DNA from: an uncultured Candidatus Peregrinibacteria bacterium
GTDB lineage: Bacteria; Patescibacteriota; Gracilibacteria; CAIRYL01
Length of the DNA stretch: 10,871 nucleotides
NCBI GenBank assembly: GCA_903882825.1
Contig: CAIRYL010000051.1
Span: 1-10,871 of the forward strand
Reading direction: 5' to 3'
The translations under genes and the position numbers were made by a program. The notes beneath the pieces are model-generated. The model saw only the letters and a program-made list of their open reading frames with translations. It was not told the origin of the DNA and made no database searches. Numbering within the stretch: position 1 is the first letter of the stretch; each line of letters starts with the position of its first letter. Shown piece by piece: positions 1 to 5,906 of this stretch.

Positions 1-13
1 CTCCCGAAGGGAG
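1..13. repeat. Short GC-rich hairpin at the window edge
   Basis: CTCCC (1-5) can pair with GGGAG (9-13) around a GAA loop. Its GC content stands out from the AT-rich surroundings, so it may be the 3' part of a structured RNA or coding gene that lies mostly outside the window. I could not match it to tRNA, 5S, tmRNA or SRP RNA consensus ends, so no identity is offered. Confidence 0.3.
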
Positions 14-37
14 GTGTGGAACCAGTTTGCATATAAT

Positions 38-81
38 GGCTCCATAGTCTCTGTAAGGGGGCTGTGGAGCCAATATTTTTT
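38..81 (+). terminator. Rho-independent terminator of the upstream unit
   Basis: GGCTCCATAG (38-47) pairs with CTGTGGAGCC (62-71): ten pairs including one G-U, with a 14-nt loop. After two A's and a T-A step comes a run of six T's (76-81). This is a textbook intrinsic terminator on the plus strand and should end whatever gene or RNA enters from the left. The right arm can also pair with 117-125. Confidence 0.75.
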
Positions 82-108
82 CCCACTGCGAACCATTTTT
101 TAAATTTC

Positions 109-137
109 TTTCCATTTTGGCTCCAACGGTGTATAAT
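109..137 (+). promoter_or_regulatory. Promoter of the 122-residue ORF
   Basis: A perfect -10 box TATAAT lies at 132-137. A weak -35 (TTTCCA, 109-114) is 17 nt upstream. Transcription should start near 144, giving a leader of about 20 nt before the ATG at 164. The spacer contains TTGGCTCCA (117-125), the exact complement of 65-73, so the promoter core carries a copy of the repeated GGCTCCA element. Confidence 0.55.
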
Positions 138-163
138 TTTGCTCTCATTTTAATTTTTTTATT

Positions 164-532
164 ATGGAAAAATCTCCTGTAAAATTATTAGTTGTAGCAG
201 AAAATATAGAAGCTTTCGGATTAGAATATTCATTACAAAAAGAAGAAATAACGGGTTTTGAATTGGAGGTAGTTGATCCAAAAACAGCTATAAAATGGAA
301 TCAGGCGGAGTTAAATGCAAGAATGCAAGCAGTAATCGGGATTTTGTATACCGGACAATTTGATTATCCGCTTGTTGAAACCCCAGAAAATCCAATGGTG
401 GAAAATCCTTATAGAAATTATGCGAATTCACCTTTGGAAACATTTTTAAAATCCCAACCTGCCAATGCTTTTTCCATAGGAAAAACCCCAGCAGAATTTT
501 TTATTTTCTTACAATCTCTTCCCTCGTCTTAA
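164..532 (+). CDS. Hypothetical protein, 122 residues
   Basis: I do not recognise this protein. It is soluble, with no signal peptide or membrane segment. The N-terminus starts with a hydrophobic strand (KLLVVAEN, residues 7-14), then a charged helix-like stretch, a second strand (FELEVVD, 32-38), a third (QAVIGILYTG, 55-64), a proline/asparagine-rich loop (68-90), and a short AFSIGKTP segment (102-109) before a hydrophobic helix (110-119). This alternation is reminiscent of a degenerate receiver-like or other Rossmann-like fold, but the paired acidic residues of a true receiver are not evident, so this is weak inference. The start is supported by a TATAAT box about 26 nt upstream. There is no Shine-Dalgarno; the leader is T-rich. 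It is monocistronic and converges on nadC with a gap of only 25 nt. Confidence 0.75.
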   Translation: MEKSPVKLLVVAENIEAFGLEYSLQKEEITGFELEVVDPKTAIKWNQAELNARMQAVIGILYTGQFDYPLVETPENPMVENPYRNYANSPLETFLKSQPANAFSIGKTPAEFFIFLQSLPSS

Positions 533-557
533 TTTTTGTTTTGGTATCGCGTTTTTA

Positions 558-1457
558 TTACTTTTGAATACGCAAAGAAATATCCACAGTGCCGGCACAC
601 AGGGTAAGTGAGCTTAAAGAAAGCACATCTACTCCGCATTGTTCGTACTCGTTCATTGTTTTTTCGGTAATACCCCCCGACGCTTCTAAAAAAATATTTT
701 GTTGAACACGTTCCGTTTGAGAAATATTTCTTTGAATACGCTCTATTTCGGGAGGAAGAAAATTATCAAACATTATCACCTTTGGAAGCATTGTGTCTGC
801 CTTGCAAAACACAGAATATACTTCTAAAAATTCGCTTTCTGTTTCTACTTCTACTTCAAAAAAAGAAGGAAATGGTTTTTTGTGTATTACATTTTGTATT
901 TCTTGCAGAGAAGAAAGAAGCGCAATATGGTTTTCTTTTAAAAGTACCGCATCAAAAAGACCAAGCCGATGAGTAAGCCCCCCTCCTATTCCTACTGCTT
1001 TTTTGTCGAGCGGTCCCCAACAAGTTTTACGGGTAGCACACAAGGGCAGTGTGCACATTTTTTGTAAACGGTTGGTATGGGTGGCAATTCCACTCATCCG
1101 CATTAAAAGATTTATTATAGGACGCTCTAGCCGTAATAATTCTGGAGCGTTCCCCGTAAGCGTACAAAAACAATCTCCTTTTTGGAGTATTTCTCCGTCT
1201 TTTATATGCCATATTCCAAAAACATTTGGGAAAAAAGTATGTATGAGATATTCGGCTTCTTCTTGCCCCGCTAAAATTCCAGAAGATTTTGCGGTAAGAG
1301 TGGCATGTACTGTTTTATTTGCCCATTCGCCTATGCTATTCGTGGTAATATCTTCGCCATCGTGGTCTAATTCTTGCCGAAAAAATGATTGTACCCTTTG
1401 TGAATACCACTCGTTTTGAACAGTGCACAGGGAGAGTCGGTCATGTGGGAAAATCAT
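558..1457 (-). CDS. nadC: Quinolinate phosphoribosyltransferase (nicotinate-nucleotide pyrophosphorylase)
   Basis: Converts quinolinate and PRPP to nicotinate mononucleotide, CO2 and pyrophosphate in cytosolic de novo NAD synthesis. The 299-residue length fits the family. Visible landmarks are EDITT (35-39), SGILAG (59-64), the ER of the dimer/substrate region (111-112), SGIAT (122-126), TRKT (142-145), GGG...HR (158-164), KENH (174-177), EVEVE (201-205), MFDN (229-232) and EASGG (258-262). The substrate-binding Arg/Lys/His set (TRKT, HR, KENH) is intact. The usual PGLR after TRKT is replaced by CWGPLD and the segment is about two residues shorter, so this is a divergent subfamily. A ModD-like relative is an alternative, but the quinolinate motifs favour NadC. 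The ATG lies 3 nt after the recX stop, so the two are probably co-transcribed. No other NAD-pathway gene is in view. Confidence 0.9.
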   Translation of the reverse strand: MIFPHDRLSLCTVQNEWYSQRVQSFFRQELDHDGEDITTNSIGEWANKTVHATLTAKSSGILAGQEEAEYLIHTFFPNVFGIWHIKDGEILQKGDCFCTLTGNAPELLRLERPIINLLMRMSGIATHTNRLQKMCTLPLCATRKTCWGPLDKKAVGIGGGLTHRLGLFDAVLLKENHIALLSSLQEIQNVIHKKPFPSFFEVEVETESEFLEVYSVFCKADTMLPKVIMFDNFLPPEIERIQRNISQTERVQQNIFLEASGGITEKTMNEYEQCGVDVLSLSSLTLCAGTVDISLRIQK

Positions 1458-1460
1458 ATT

Positions 1461-1931
1461 TTATGAAAAATTTGAGAATGTTTCTGATTGTAAAACGTCT
1501 TGTGCTACCGAAAACGAAAATCCTCGAGAGGTTAAAAAGAGAAGGATTTTTGCTTTTTGTTGATATGGAGGCAAATGGGCAACGCTGGGAATTTTTTGAA
1601 AAAGCGCTTTTTTTGCCGATTCGTATTCTGTTTCTTTTGAAAAATATTCTTTTAATGCGGTTTCACAGGTTTCTTTTGCAATACCTTTTTGTAAAAGTTT
1701 TTGAAGATACCATTGTTTTCCTTTATTTTTTTGCTGGGCGTAATAGCGTATAAAATGCTCACTGTACTGCAGATCATTTATATATCCTTTTGTTTGTAAA
1801 TCTTGTATGACGGCTTGGCATCCTGTTTTTTGTTGTGGAAATTTTTTCAAAAGTTTTTCCATCATTTCTTTTTCCGAATGCTCCCGTTTTGCCAGAAGAT
1901 CAAATGCCAATGAATATAAATTTTCATTCAT
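1461..1931 (-). CDS. recX: RecX-family regulator of RecA
   Basis: RecX proteins bind RecA filaments and inhibit or limit recombinase and coprotease activity. The 156-residue product has the family's three-helix repeats: an N-terminal AFDLLAKREHSEKEM segment (9-23), then QDLQTKGYINDLQYSEHFIRYY (43-64), GKQWYLQKLLQKGI (71-84) and a C-terminal repeat with KILLFLTSRGFS (128-139). Length and motif order are typical. The ATG at 1931 is preceded by a consensus promoter whose predicted start point is the ATG itself, so the message appears leaderless. It is first in a two-gene unit with nadC, which starts 3 nt after the recX stop. recA is not in the window. Confidence 0.88.
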   Translation of the reverse strand: MNENLYSLAFDLLAKREHSEKEMMEKLLKKFPQQKTGCQAVIQDLQTKGYINDLQYSEHFIRYYAQQKNKGKQWYLQKLLQKGIAKETCETALKEYFSKETEYESAKKALFQKIPSVAHLPPYQQKAKILLFLTSRGFSFSVAQDVLQSETFSNFS

Positions 1932-1937
1932 ATTTTT

Positions 1938-1966
1938 ATTATAAAATGTTCTTGTCAGTTTTTCAA
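1938..1966 (-). promoter_or_regulatory. Promoter of recX-nadC, predicted leaderless
   Basis: Read on the minus strand: TTGAAA (1966-1961), a spacer of exactly 17 nt, TATAAT (1943-1938), then six nt AAAAAT and the ATG at 1931. With the usual 6-7 nt from the -10 box to the start point, transcription begins at or next to the A of the start codon. Confidence 0.7.
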
Positions 1967-1967
1967 T

Positions 1968-1996
1968 TTGTTGCTAGCATGACCCCCTTTTATATT
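1968..1996 (+). promoter_or_regulatory. Candidate promoter of the amidase gene
   Basis: TTGTTG (1968-1973) and TATATT (1991-1996) are separated by 17 nt. The ATG at 2001 lies only 4 nt after the -10 box, so either the start point is at or inside the start codon or the real -10 is one of the overlapping TTTATA/TTATAT registers. It is back-to-back with the recX promoter; the two -35 boxes are adjacent. The match is weaker than for recX. Confidence 0.35.
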
Positions 1997-2000
1997 TTTT

Positions 2001-2726
2001 ATGGCACGCGTTATTGTAGCAATTGGGCATCATGATGCAGATCCAGGAGCTGTTGCCAACGAAACCACCGAGCATGCAGAAGTGAAAAAAGTTGTAGAAC
2101 AAGTCCAAAAAGAATTTCAAGCAGAAGGCGTGGAGATTTTTGTACCTCCTACGAGTCTTACCTTACCCGAAAAAATAGAATGGATTAATGAATATTTTAC
2201 AGCGGATGATTTTTTAATAGAAGTACATCTCAATTCCGGAGCAGATGCTACGGCAACGGGTGTTTCCACTTGGTACTGTGATGGGAAAGAACCAGAAAAA
2301 CAAGTGAGTGAATATTTTGCGAGTGCGCTTTCCACTCGTATGAATTTAAAAAACAGAGGGGCGAAACCCGATACCACCAATCGTCATGGACGATTAGGAA
2401 TTGTGAGGGATACCATCCCTCATTCGTGGTTATTTGAAATAGCGTTTATTTCCAATCCTTCTGATTTAGAAAAATTTCGTCGAAAAGGCGTGTCTGCCAT
2501 AAAAGAAAGCGTCACTGATTTATTTTTAAGTGGAAACCCATTATTGCCCCAATCGGAGCAGTGGCCATTTCGTGATGTTCCACCTTCACATTTTGCATTT
2601 GAAGCTATTAAAAAATCAAAAGCAAAAGGCATTATTAGTGGATATGAAAACCAAATTTTCCGCCCAAATTCTGGAATTACTCGGGCAGAAATTCTTATTT
2701 TATTAGATCGATTGGGAAGTTTATAA
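2001..2726 (+). CDS. N-acetylmuramoyl-L-alanine amidase (Amidase_3) with one SLH domain
   Basis: Amidase_3 enzymes are zinc hydrolases that cut the amide between N-acetylmuramic acid and the stem peptide of peptidoglycan. Residues 4-176 fit the family: GHHDADPG (9-16) stands for GHGGxDPG and supplies zinc ligand H10. E24 and H76 (in EVHLNSG) are the likely other ligands. NRGAK (118-122), LGIVRDT (132-138) and LFEIAFISN (144-152) follow, with E146 as the likely catalytic glutamate. Residues 188-241 form one S-layer homology domain: FRDVPPSHFAFEAI, GIISGYENQIFRP and ITRAE. The protein has no signal peptide: it begins directly with the first strand of the catalytic domain, and an in-frame TGA at 1980-1982 excludes an upstream start. 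A surface-binding domain with no visible export signal is odd. The gene is monocistronic, divergent from recX and convergent with rpe. Confidence 0.88.
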   Translation: MARVIVAIGHHDADPGAVANETTEHAEVKKVVEQVQKEFQAEGVEIFVPPTSLTLPEKIEWINEYFTADDFLIEVHLNSGADATATGVSTWYCDGKEPEKQVSEYFASALSTRMNLKNRGAKPDTTNRHGRLGIVRDTIPHSWLFEIAFISNPSDLEKFRRKGVSAIKESVTDLFLSGNPLLPQSEQWPFRDVPPSHFAFEAIKKSKAKGIISGYENQIFRPNSGITRAEILILLDRLGSL

Positions 2727-2744
2727 CATTCTTATCGTAAACTT
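2717..2744. terminator. Possible shared hairpin between the convergent amidase and rpe ends
   Basis: AAGTTTA (2717-2723) pairs with TAAACTT (2738-2744), and TAA/TTA, the two opposing stop codons, extend the stem inside. The hairpin is AT-rich and has no clear T-run on either side, so bidirectional termination is only a possibility. Confidence 0.25.
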
Positions 2745-3358
2745 TCTATCGCTTGTTTTCGGTTTGCACTTCCAAAAATAAAGTTTCCGGCGACCAGCCA
2801 ATTGGCGCCGGATTTTTTTGCCAGTTCTGCGGTAGTGGCATTTATTCCACCATCTATTTCAATATTTTTTTCAGGGAAATTTTTTCGGATTTCTTGTATT
2901 TTTTCTAAAACTTCTGGAATAAATTGTTGTCCTCCAAAACCTGGATTCACACTCATTACTAACACAAAATCTGCCATTGCAATGGCAGATTTACTACACG
3001 CAAAACTGGTGGTAGGATTTATAGCAACTCCTGCTTTTTTTCCACGTGCCCAAATTTGTTGAAAAACGCGATGTAAATGGGGACATACTTCAAAATGTAC
3101 TGAAATCATTTCGGCGCCAGCGTTTATAAAATCTTCAATATATTGTTCTGGATGAACCATCATGAGGTGCACATCAAAAAAAGTCCTGGTGTGTATCTGT
3201 TTTAAAACCGGTGCGCCAAAAGTAAGGTTTGGAACAAAATTTCCATCCATTACATCAAAATGTATGCCATCCGAAAAATCATCAATAGTCTCAATTTCTT
3301 GTTGTAATGCTCCCATATTGGCCGAAAGAAGCGAAGGGAAAATTTGTAGATTTGGCAT
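2732..3358 (-). CDS. rpe: Ribulose-phosphate 3-epimerase
   Basis: Interconverts D-ribulose 5-phosphate and D-xylulose 5-phosphate in the non-oxidative pentose phosphate pathway, in the cytosol. The 208-residue product is a single TIM barrel of typical length. It shows PSLLSAN (8-14), IHFDVMDGNFVPNLTFG (32-48), FDVHLMM (61-67), AGAEMISVHFE (80-90), VAINPTT (111-117), VLVMSVNPGFGGQQFI (132-147), IEIDGGIN (166-173) and the phosphate-binding VAGNFIFG (189-196). Likely metal ligands H33, D35, H64 and D169 are all present. Codons 123-131 (KSAIAMADF) lie in a perfect 26-bp DNA palindrome, without disturbing the reading frame or family length. The ATG has no Shine-Dalgarno. It converges on the amidase gene (5-nt gap) and diverges from the DHH gene. 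Confidence 0.95.
   Translation of the reverse strand: MPNLQIFPSLLSANMGALQQEIETIDDFSDGIHFDVMDGNFVPNLTFGAPVLKQIHTRTFFDVHLMMVHPEQYIEDFINAGAEMISVHFEVCPHLHRVFQQIWARGKKAGVAINPTTSFACSKSAIAMADFVLVMSVNPGFGGQQFIPEVLEKIQEIRKNFPEKNIEIDGGINATTAELAKKSGANWLVAGNFIFGSANRKQAIESLR
2967..2992. repeat. Perfect 26-bp palindrome inside rpe
   Basis: The half-site AAATCTGCCATTG (2967-2979) is followed immediately by its exact reverse complement (2980-2992), with no spacer and no mismatch. The next outer pair (A2966/A2993) does not match. It encodes residues 123-131 of Rpe on the minus strand. In RNA either strand could form a long hairpin; in DNA a cruciform or a dimeric protein site is possible. Confidence 0.9.
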
Positions 3359-3384
3359 ATCAGCAGAGAAAAGAAGAATATGAA

Positions 3385-3390
3385 ATTATA
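3385..3390 (-). promoter_or_regulatory. Candidate -10 box of rpe
   Basis: On the minus strand TATAAT occurs 26 nt before the rpe ATG, predicting a start point near 3378 and a leader of about 20 nt. No convincing -35 sits 16-18 nt further upstream, so the call rests on the -10 box and its position. Confidence 0.35.
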
Positions 3391-3450
3391 GTTACTGTAC
3401 CCATTTTTAAGACTTCCGAAAAGATTTTATTTTTATTATTAAAAAACACT

Positions 3451-3466
3451 TTGACATATTTGTCAA
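3451..3466. promoter_or_regulatory. Palindrome overlapping the -35 box, possible operator
   Basis: TTGACATATTTGTCAA is a 6-4-6 inverted repeat (TTGACA/TGTCAA) covering the -35 element. A dimeric repressor bound here would block the promoter. No regulator is identifiable in the window, and part of the match is forced by the -35 consensus, so function is inferred. Confidence 0.35.
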
Positions 3467-3479
3467 TAAATTGTAAAAT
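3451..3479 (+). promoter_or_regulatory. Consensus promoter of the DHH phosphoesterase gene
   Basis: A perfect -35 TTGACA (3451-3456), a 17-nt spacer and -10 TAAAAT (3474-3479) predict transcription from about 3486 and an 18-nt, T-rich leader before the ATG at 3504. The -35 box forms the left half of a palindrome (3451-3466). Confidence 0.75.
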
Positions 3480-3503
3480 GCTAGGAATTTTATTTTTTAC
3501 CAA

Positions 3504-5711
3504 ATGGACCAACAGACTTTTCAAAAAGCAGCAGAAATGATTCATTCCGCCAATAGTATTTTACTCGTTCCTCACGTTCGCATGGATTGTGATGCGATGT
3601 CTTCTACCATTGCGATGTTTCTCTTCCTTCAAAAAATGGGGAAACGCGTAACGGCTGTTTGTTCTGATCCCGTCCCAGAAGCATATCAGTTTCTTCCGTC
3701 GACGGATATTTTTAAACATCATATTGAAGGCGGAAATGAAGACCTTATTGTTACTATTGATACGACACAAGTCCCATTTAAAGACCTTCGCTATACTCTT
3801 GAAGAAGGAAAAGTAAATATTGTTCTTTCTGCAGAAAATGGGAGTTTTTCCGAAAGTGATTTTTCATTTCAAAAATATTCTCAGGCGCCAGACCTTATTA
3901 TTTCTTTGGATACTGCCGATCTTCCACAACTTGGAAAGCTCTATGAAGATAATGCAGAACTTTTTCGGAGGGTTCCATTTTTAAATATCGATCACCACGT
4001 TTCAAATACAAATTTTGGAACACTCAATCTCGTGGTGATGACCAATTGTTCCACAACCGAAACCCTGTATGACTTGTTTCCTTATATTTCTGAGGAAAGT
4101 GAGAAACTTATGGATGAAGATATTGTAACGCTTATTCTTGCAGGAATGATTACCGATACTGGAAGTTTTCAACACGCCAATACAACACCAAAAGCACTCG
4201 ATATTGCGGGAAATCTTATTGAAAAAGGTGCCAGACAACAAGAAATTATTAAATATCTCTTTAAAACTAAAGAAATTTCTACCCTTCGTTTATGGGGAAG
4301 AATTCTTTCAAAAATTCAAAATGATCCTATTTATAGGTTGGTATGGAGTTCGGTGAATATGAATGATTTATTAGAAACCGAATCAAAATCTGATGAAACA
4401 GAAGGTCTTATCGATGAACTTTTGGCAACCACTCCTGGAAGTGAAATGGTACTTTTGGTTCGAGAACGTGAAGATGGCGCCATTGCAACCAGCATTCGCA
4501 CCAGTTCAAATTTTGTAAATGCTATTGAACTTGCTTCTCAATTTGGAGGTGGTGGACATCGCCAATCTGCAGGATTTAAAATTTATAATAGAGGGGGGAA
4601 AAGTTTTGAAGAAATTTTAGGGGATATTATTACGAGTGCAAAAGTATTCCAAGCGAATCGACTGAAAATTACACCACCACAAGGAATTGTTCTTCCTGTT
4701 CTTGACACTGATACTCTTCCGTTTTCTCCAAATAGTATCAATGCCTCAGAATCATTTCCCGATTTTTCCGAAGAATCTGTTCCAGCACCTTCTGCTCAAC
4801 ATATTCCTCCATTAGAAGGATTTGATCCGCCACAAGATTATAGAAATGAACACGATCAGGAACATTTTCTTTCAGAATCTATTGCTCCATCTTCTGAAGA
4901 AATTTCAGGATTTTCGTTTTCTTCCATGAGTAATGTACCCGTTACCGAATCTTTTTCTTCGGAAATATCGTCTCCTCCAGAAATCCCTACCGATTTTTCT
5001 GATCCAGTTTTTACCCCATTTTCTGAAGATTCAACCACGGAAGAATTTGATTCCACACCTCTTTCCCCATTTTTAGAAAATGAAAATCCCGTATCTCCCA
5101 CATCAGAACCAGGAGAAGAATCTTTTCCGATCCCATCTGACAAGGAAATAGAAATGGAAGAGACTTTCCCGAACTTTTCTTTTGAAGAAATTGCCCCCAA
5201 TATTAATGATCAAGACCATTCTTCCGAATCTACAGGATCAGAAATTTCTTCACTTCTGCATCAACAAAACGCCGAGAAAATTCCAGAATCAAACACGTTC
5301 TCTGCCCTCAATGCTCCCGAAACAGATTTTGCAGAAAATACAAATACCTCCGAAAATAATTTTGGAAAAACTGATGATTTTGAAGCTTTTATGGCACGTA
5401 TAAAAGAAGAAGAATTAAAAAAACAAAAAGAAAAACCAGAAATAGAAACATCTTTTGCTGGTACTGAAGAATTTTTTAACAGCAAAACCGAAGACCAAAC
5501 TCAAGCCCTTTTAGAAGAAATTCAAGCCGAAAGATCTCGTGGGATTCCTTCTCCAAATAGTCCTATGCCAATGCCAGTAATTCCGAGTTCGAATGAAAAT
5601 CCCAACACTCCAAAACCTATTTTTGAAATGTTTTTTAAGAAAAAAGAAGGAGTAACAGCGTTTCCCTCATCTGAAGATCTGGTACATGGAGACGAAACAG
5701 TGAATATTTAA
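3504..5711 (+). CDS. nrnA: NrnA-like DHH/DHHA1 phosphoesterase with long acidic tail
   Basis: NrnA-type DHH enzymes degrade short oligoribonucleotides (nanoRNA) and dephosphorylate pAp in the cytosol using two metal ions. The N-terminal half has the DHH motifs: H24-x3-D28-x-D30, an Asp-bearing strand (LIISLDT, D136), DHH itself (163-165) and ITDTG with D218. The DHHA1 domain ends with GGGGH (348-352) and SAG (355-357). Between D30 and the DHH motif the protein has two similar DLI-strand segments (80-96 and 130-146) with about 50 extra residues between them relative to classical NrnA. I remember this layout from Patescibacteria homologues. Residues 391-735 form a tail rich in Ser, Glu, Pro and Phe, with one charged helix (629-646) and a slightly basic FFKKKEG near the end; no membrane segment is seen. 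It has its own promoter and a terminator downstream. The substrate is inferred from family. Confidence 0.85.
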   Translation: MDQQTFQKAAEMIHSANSILLVPHVRMDCDAMSSTIAMFLFLQKMGKRVTAVCSDPVPEAYQFLPSTDIFKHHIEGGNEDLIVTIDTTQVPFKDLRYTLEEGKVNIVLSAENGSFSESDFSFQKYSQAPDLIISLDTADLPQLGKLYEDNAELFRRVPFLNIDHHVSNTNFGTLNLVVMTNCSTTETLYDLFPYISEESEKLMDEDIVTLILAGMITDTGSFQHANTTPKALDIAGNLIEKGARQQEIIKYLFKTKEISTLRLWGRILSKIQNDPIYRLVWSSVNMNDLLETESKSDETEGLIDELLATTPGSEMVLLVREREDGAIATSIRTSSNFVNAIELASQFGGGGHRQSAGFKIYNRGGKSFEEILGDIITSAKVFQANRLKITPPQGIVLPVLDTDTLPFSPNSINASESFPDFSEESVPAPSAQHIPPLEGFDPPQDYRNEHDQEHFLSESIAPSSEEISGFSFSSMSNVPVTESFSSEISSPPEIPTDFSDPVFTPFSEDSTTEEFDSTPLSPFLENENPVSPTSEPGEESFPIPSDKEIEMEETFPNFSFEEIAPNINDQDHSSESTGSEISSLLHQQNAEKIPESNTFSALNAPETDFAENTNTSENNFGKTDDFEAFMARIKEEELKKQKEKPEIETSFAGTEEFFNSKTEDQTQALLEEIQAERSRGIPSPNSPMPMPVIPSSNENPNTPKPIFEMFFKKKEGVTAFPSSEDLVHGDETVNI

Positions 5712-5739
5712 AAAACTCAAGATTTTTCAGGAGTGAACG

Positions 5740-5841
5740 ATGAAAAATGACTTAAAATATGGATTGCTTTGTTCCTCGAGAGTGACTGAACCGCACTTTT
5801 CCAGACTTTCCATAAAGAAAACTCGAAAAAATAAAGCATAG
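5740..5841 (+). CDS. Possible 33-residue small protein
   Basis: An ATG at 5740 opens a 33-codon ORF ending with TAG at 5839-5841. It is preceded by AGGAG (5729-5733) with an ideal 6-nt spacing, the best Shine-Dalgarno match in the window, where normal genes lack one. It starts 28 nt after the DHH stop and ends 9 nt before a terminator, so it could be the last cistron of that unit. The product is basic and hydrophilic towards its C-terminus (KKTRKNK), with no recognised family. Such an ORF could arise by chance; it is recorded as a candidate only. Confidence 0.25.
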   Translation: MKNDLKYGLLCSSRVTEPHFSRLSIKKTRKNKA

Positions 5842-5850
5842 TATTTGTAT

Positions 5851-5871
5851 CTTTCCAGTTGGAAAGTTTTT
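5851..5871 (+). terminator. Intrinsic terminator after the DHH gene
   Basis: CTTTCC (5851-5856) and GGAAAG (5861-5866) form a six-pair stem with an AGTT loop, followed by TTTTT (5867-5871). The T-run is on the plus strand, so it serves the DHH transcript. A weaker stem, GAGAT-AAA-ATCTC (5879-5891), follows. Confidence 0.6.
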
Positions 5872-5906
5872 AGAAAGTGAGATAAAATCTCTTATTCAGG
5901 ATTTTT

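Noticed and set aside
32..37. TATAAT at 32-37 as a promoter
   Set aside because: No -35 lies 16-18 nt upstream and the predicted start point would fall inside the terminator stem.
1003..1419. 138-codon plus-strand ORF opposite nadC
   Set aside because: It is antisense to a well-conserved gene, has no recognisable protein features and no start signals.
4856..5200. 114-codon minus-strand ORF opposite the DHH tail
   Set aside because: Its Ser/Gly/Glu-rich composition mirrors the low-complexity codons of the opposite strand.
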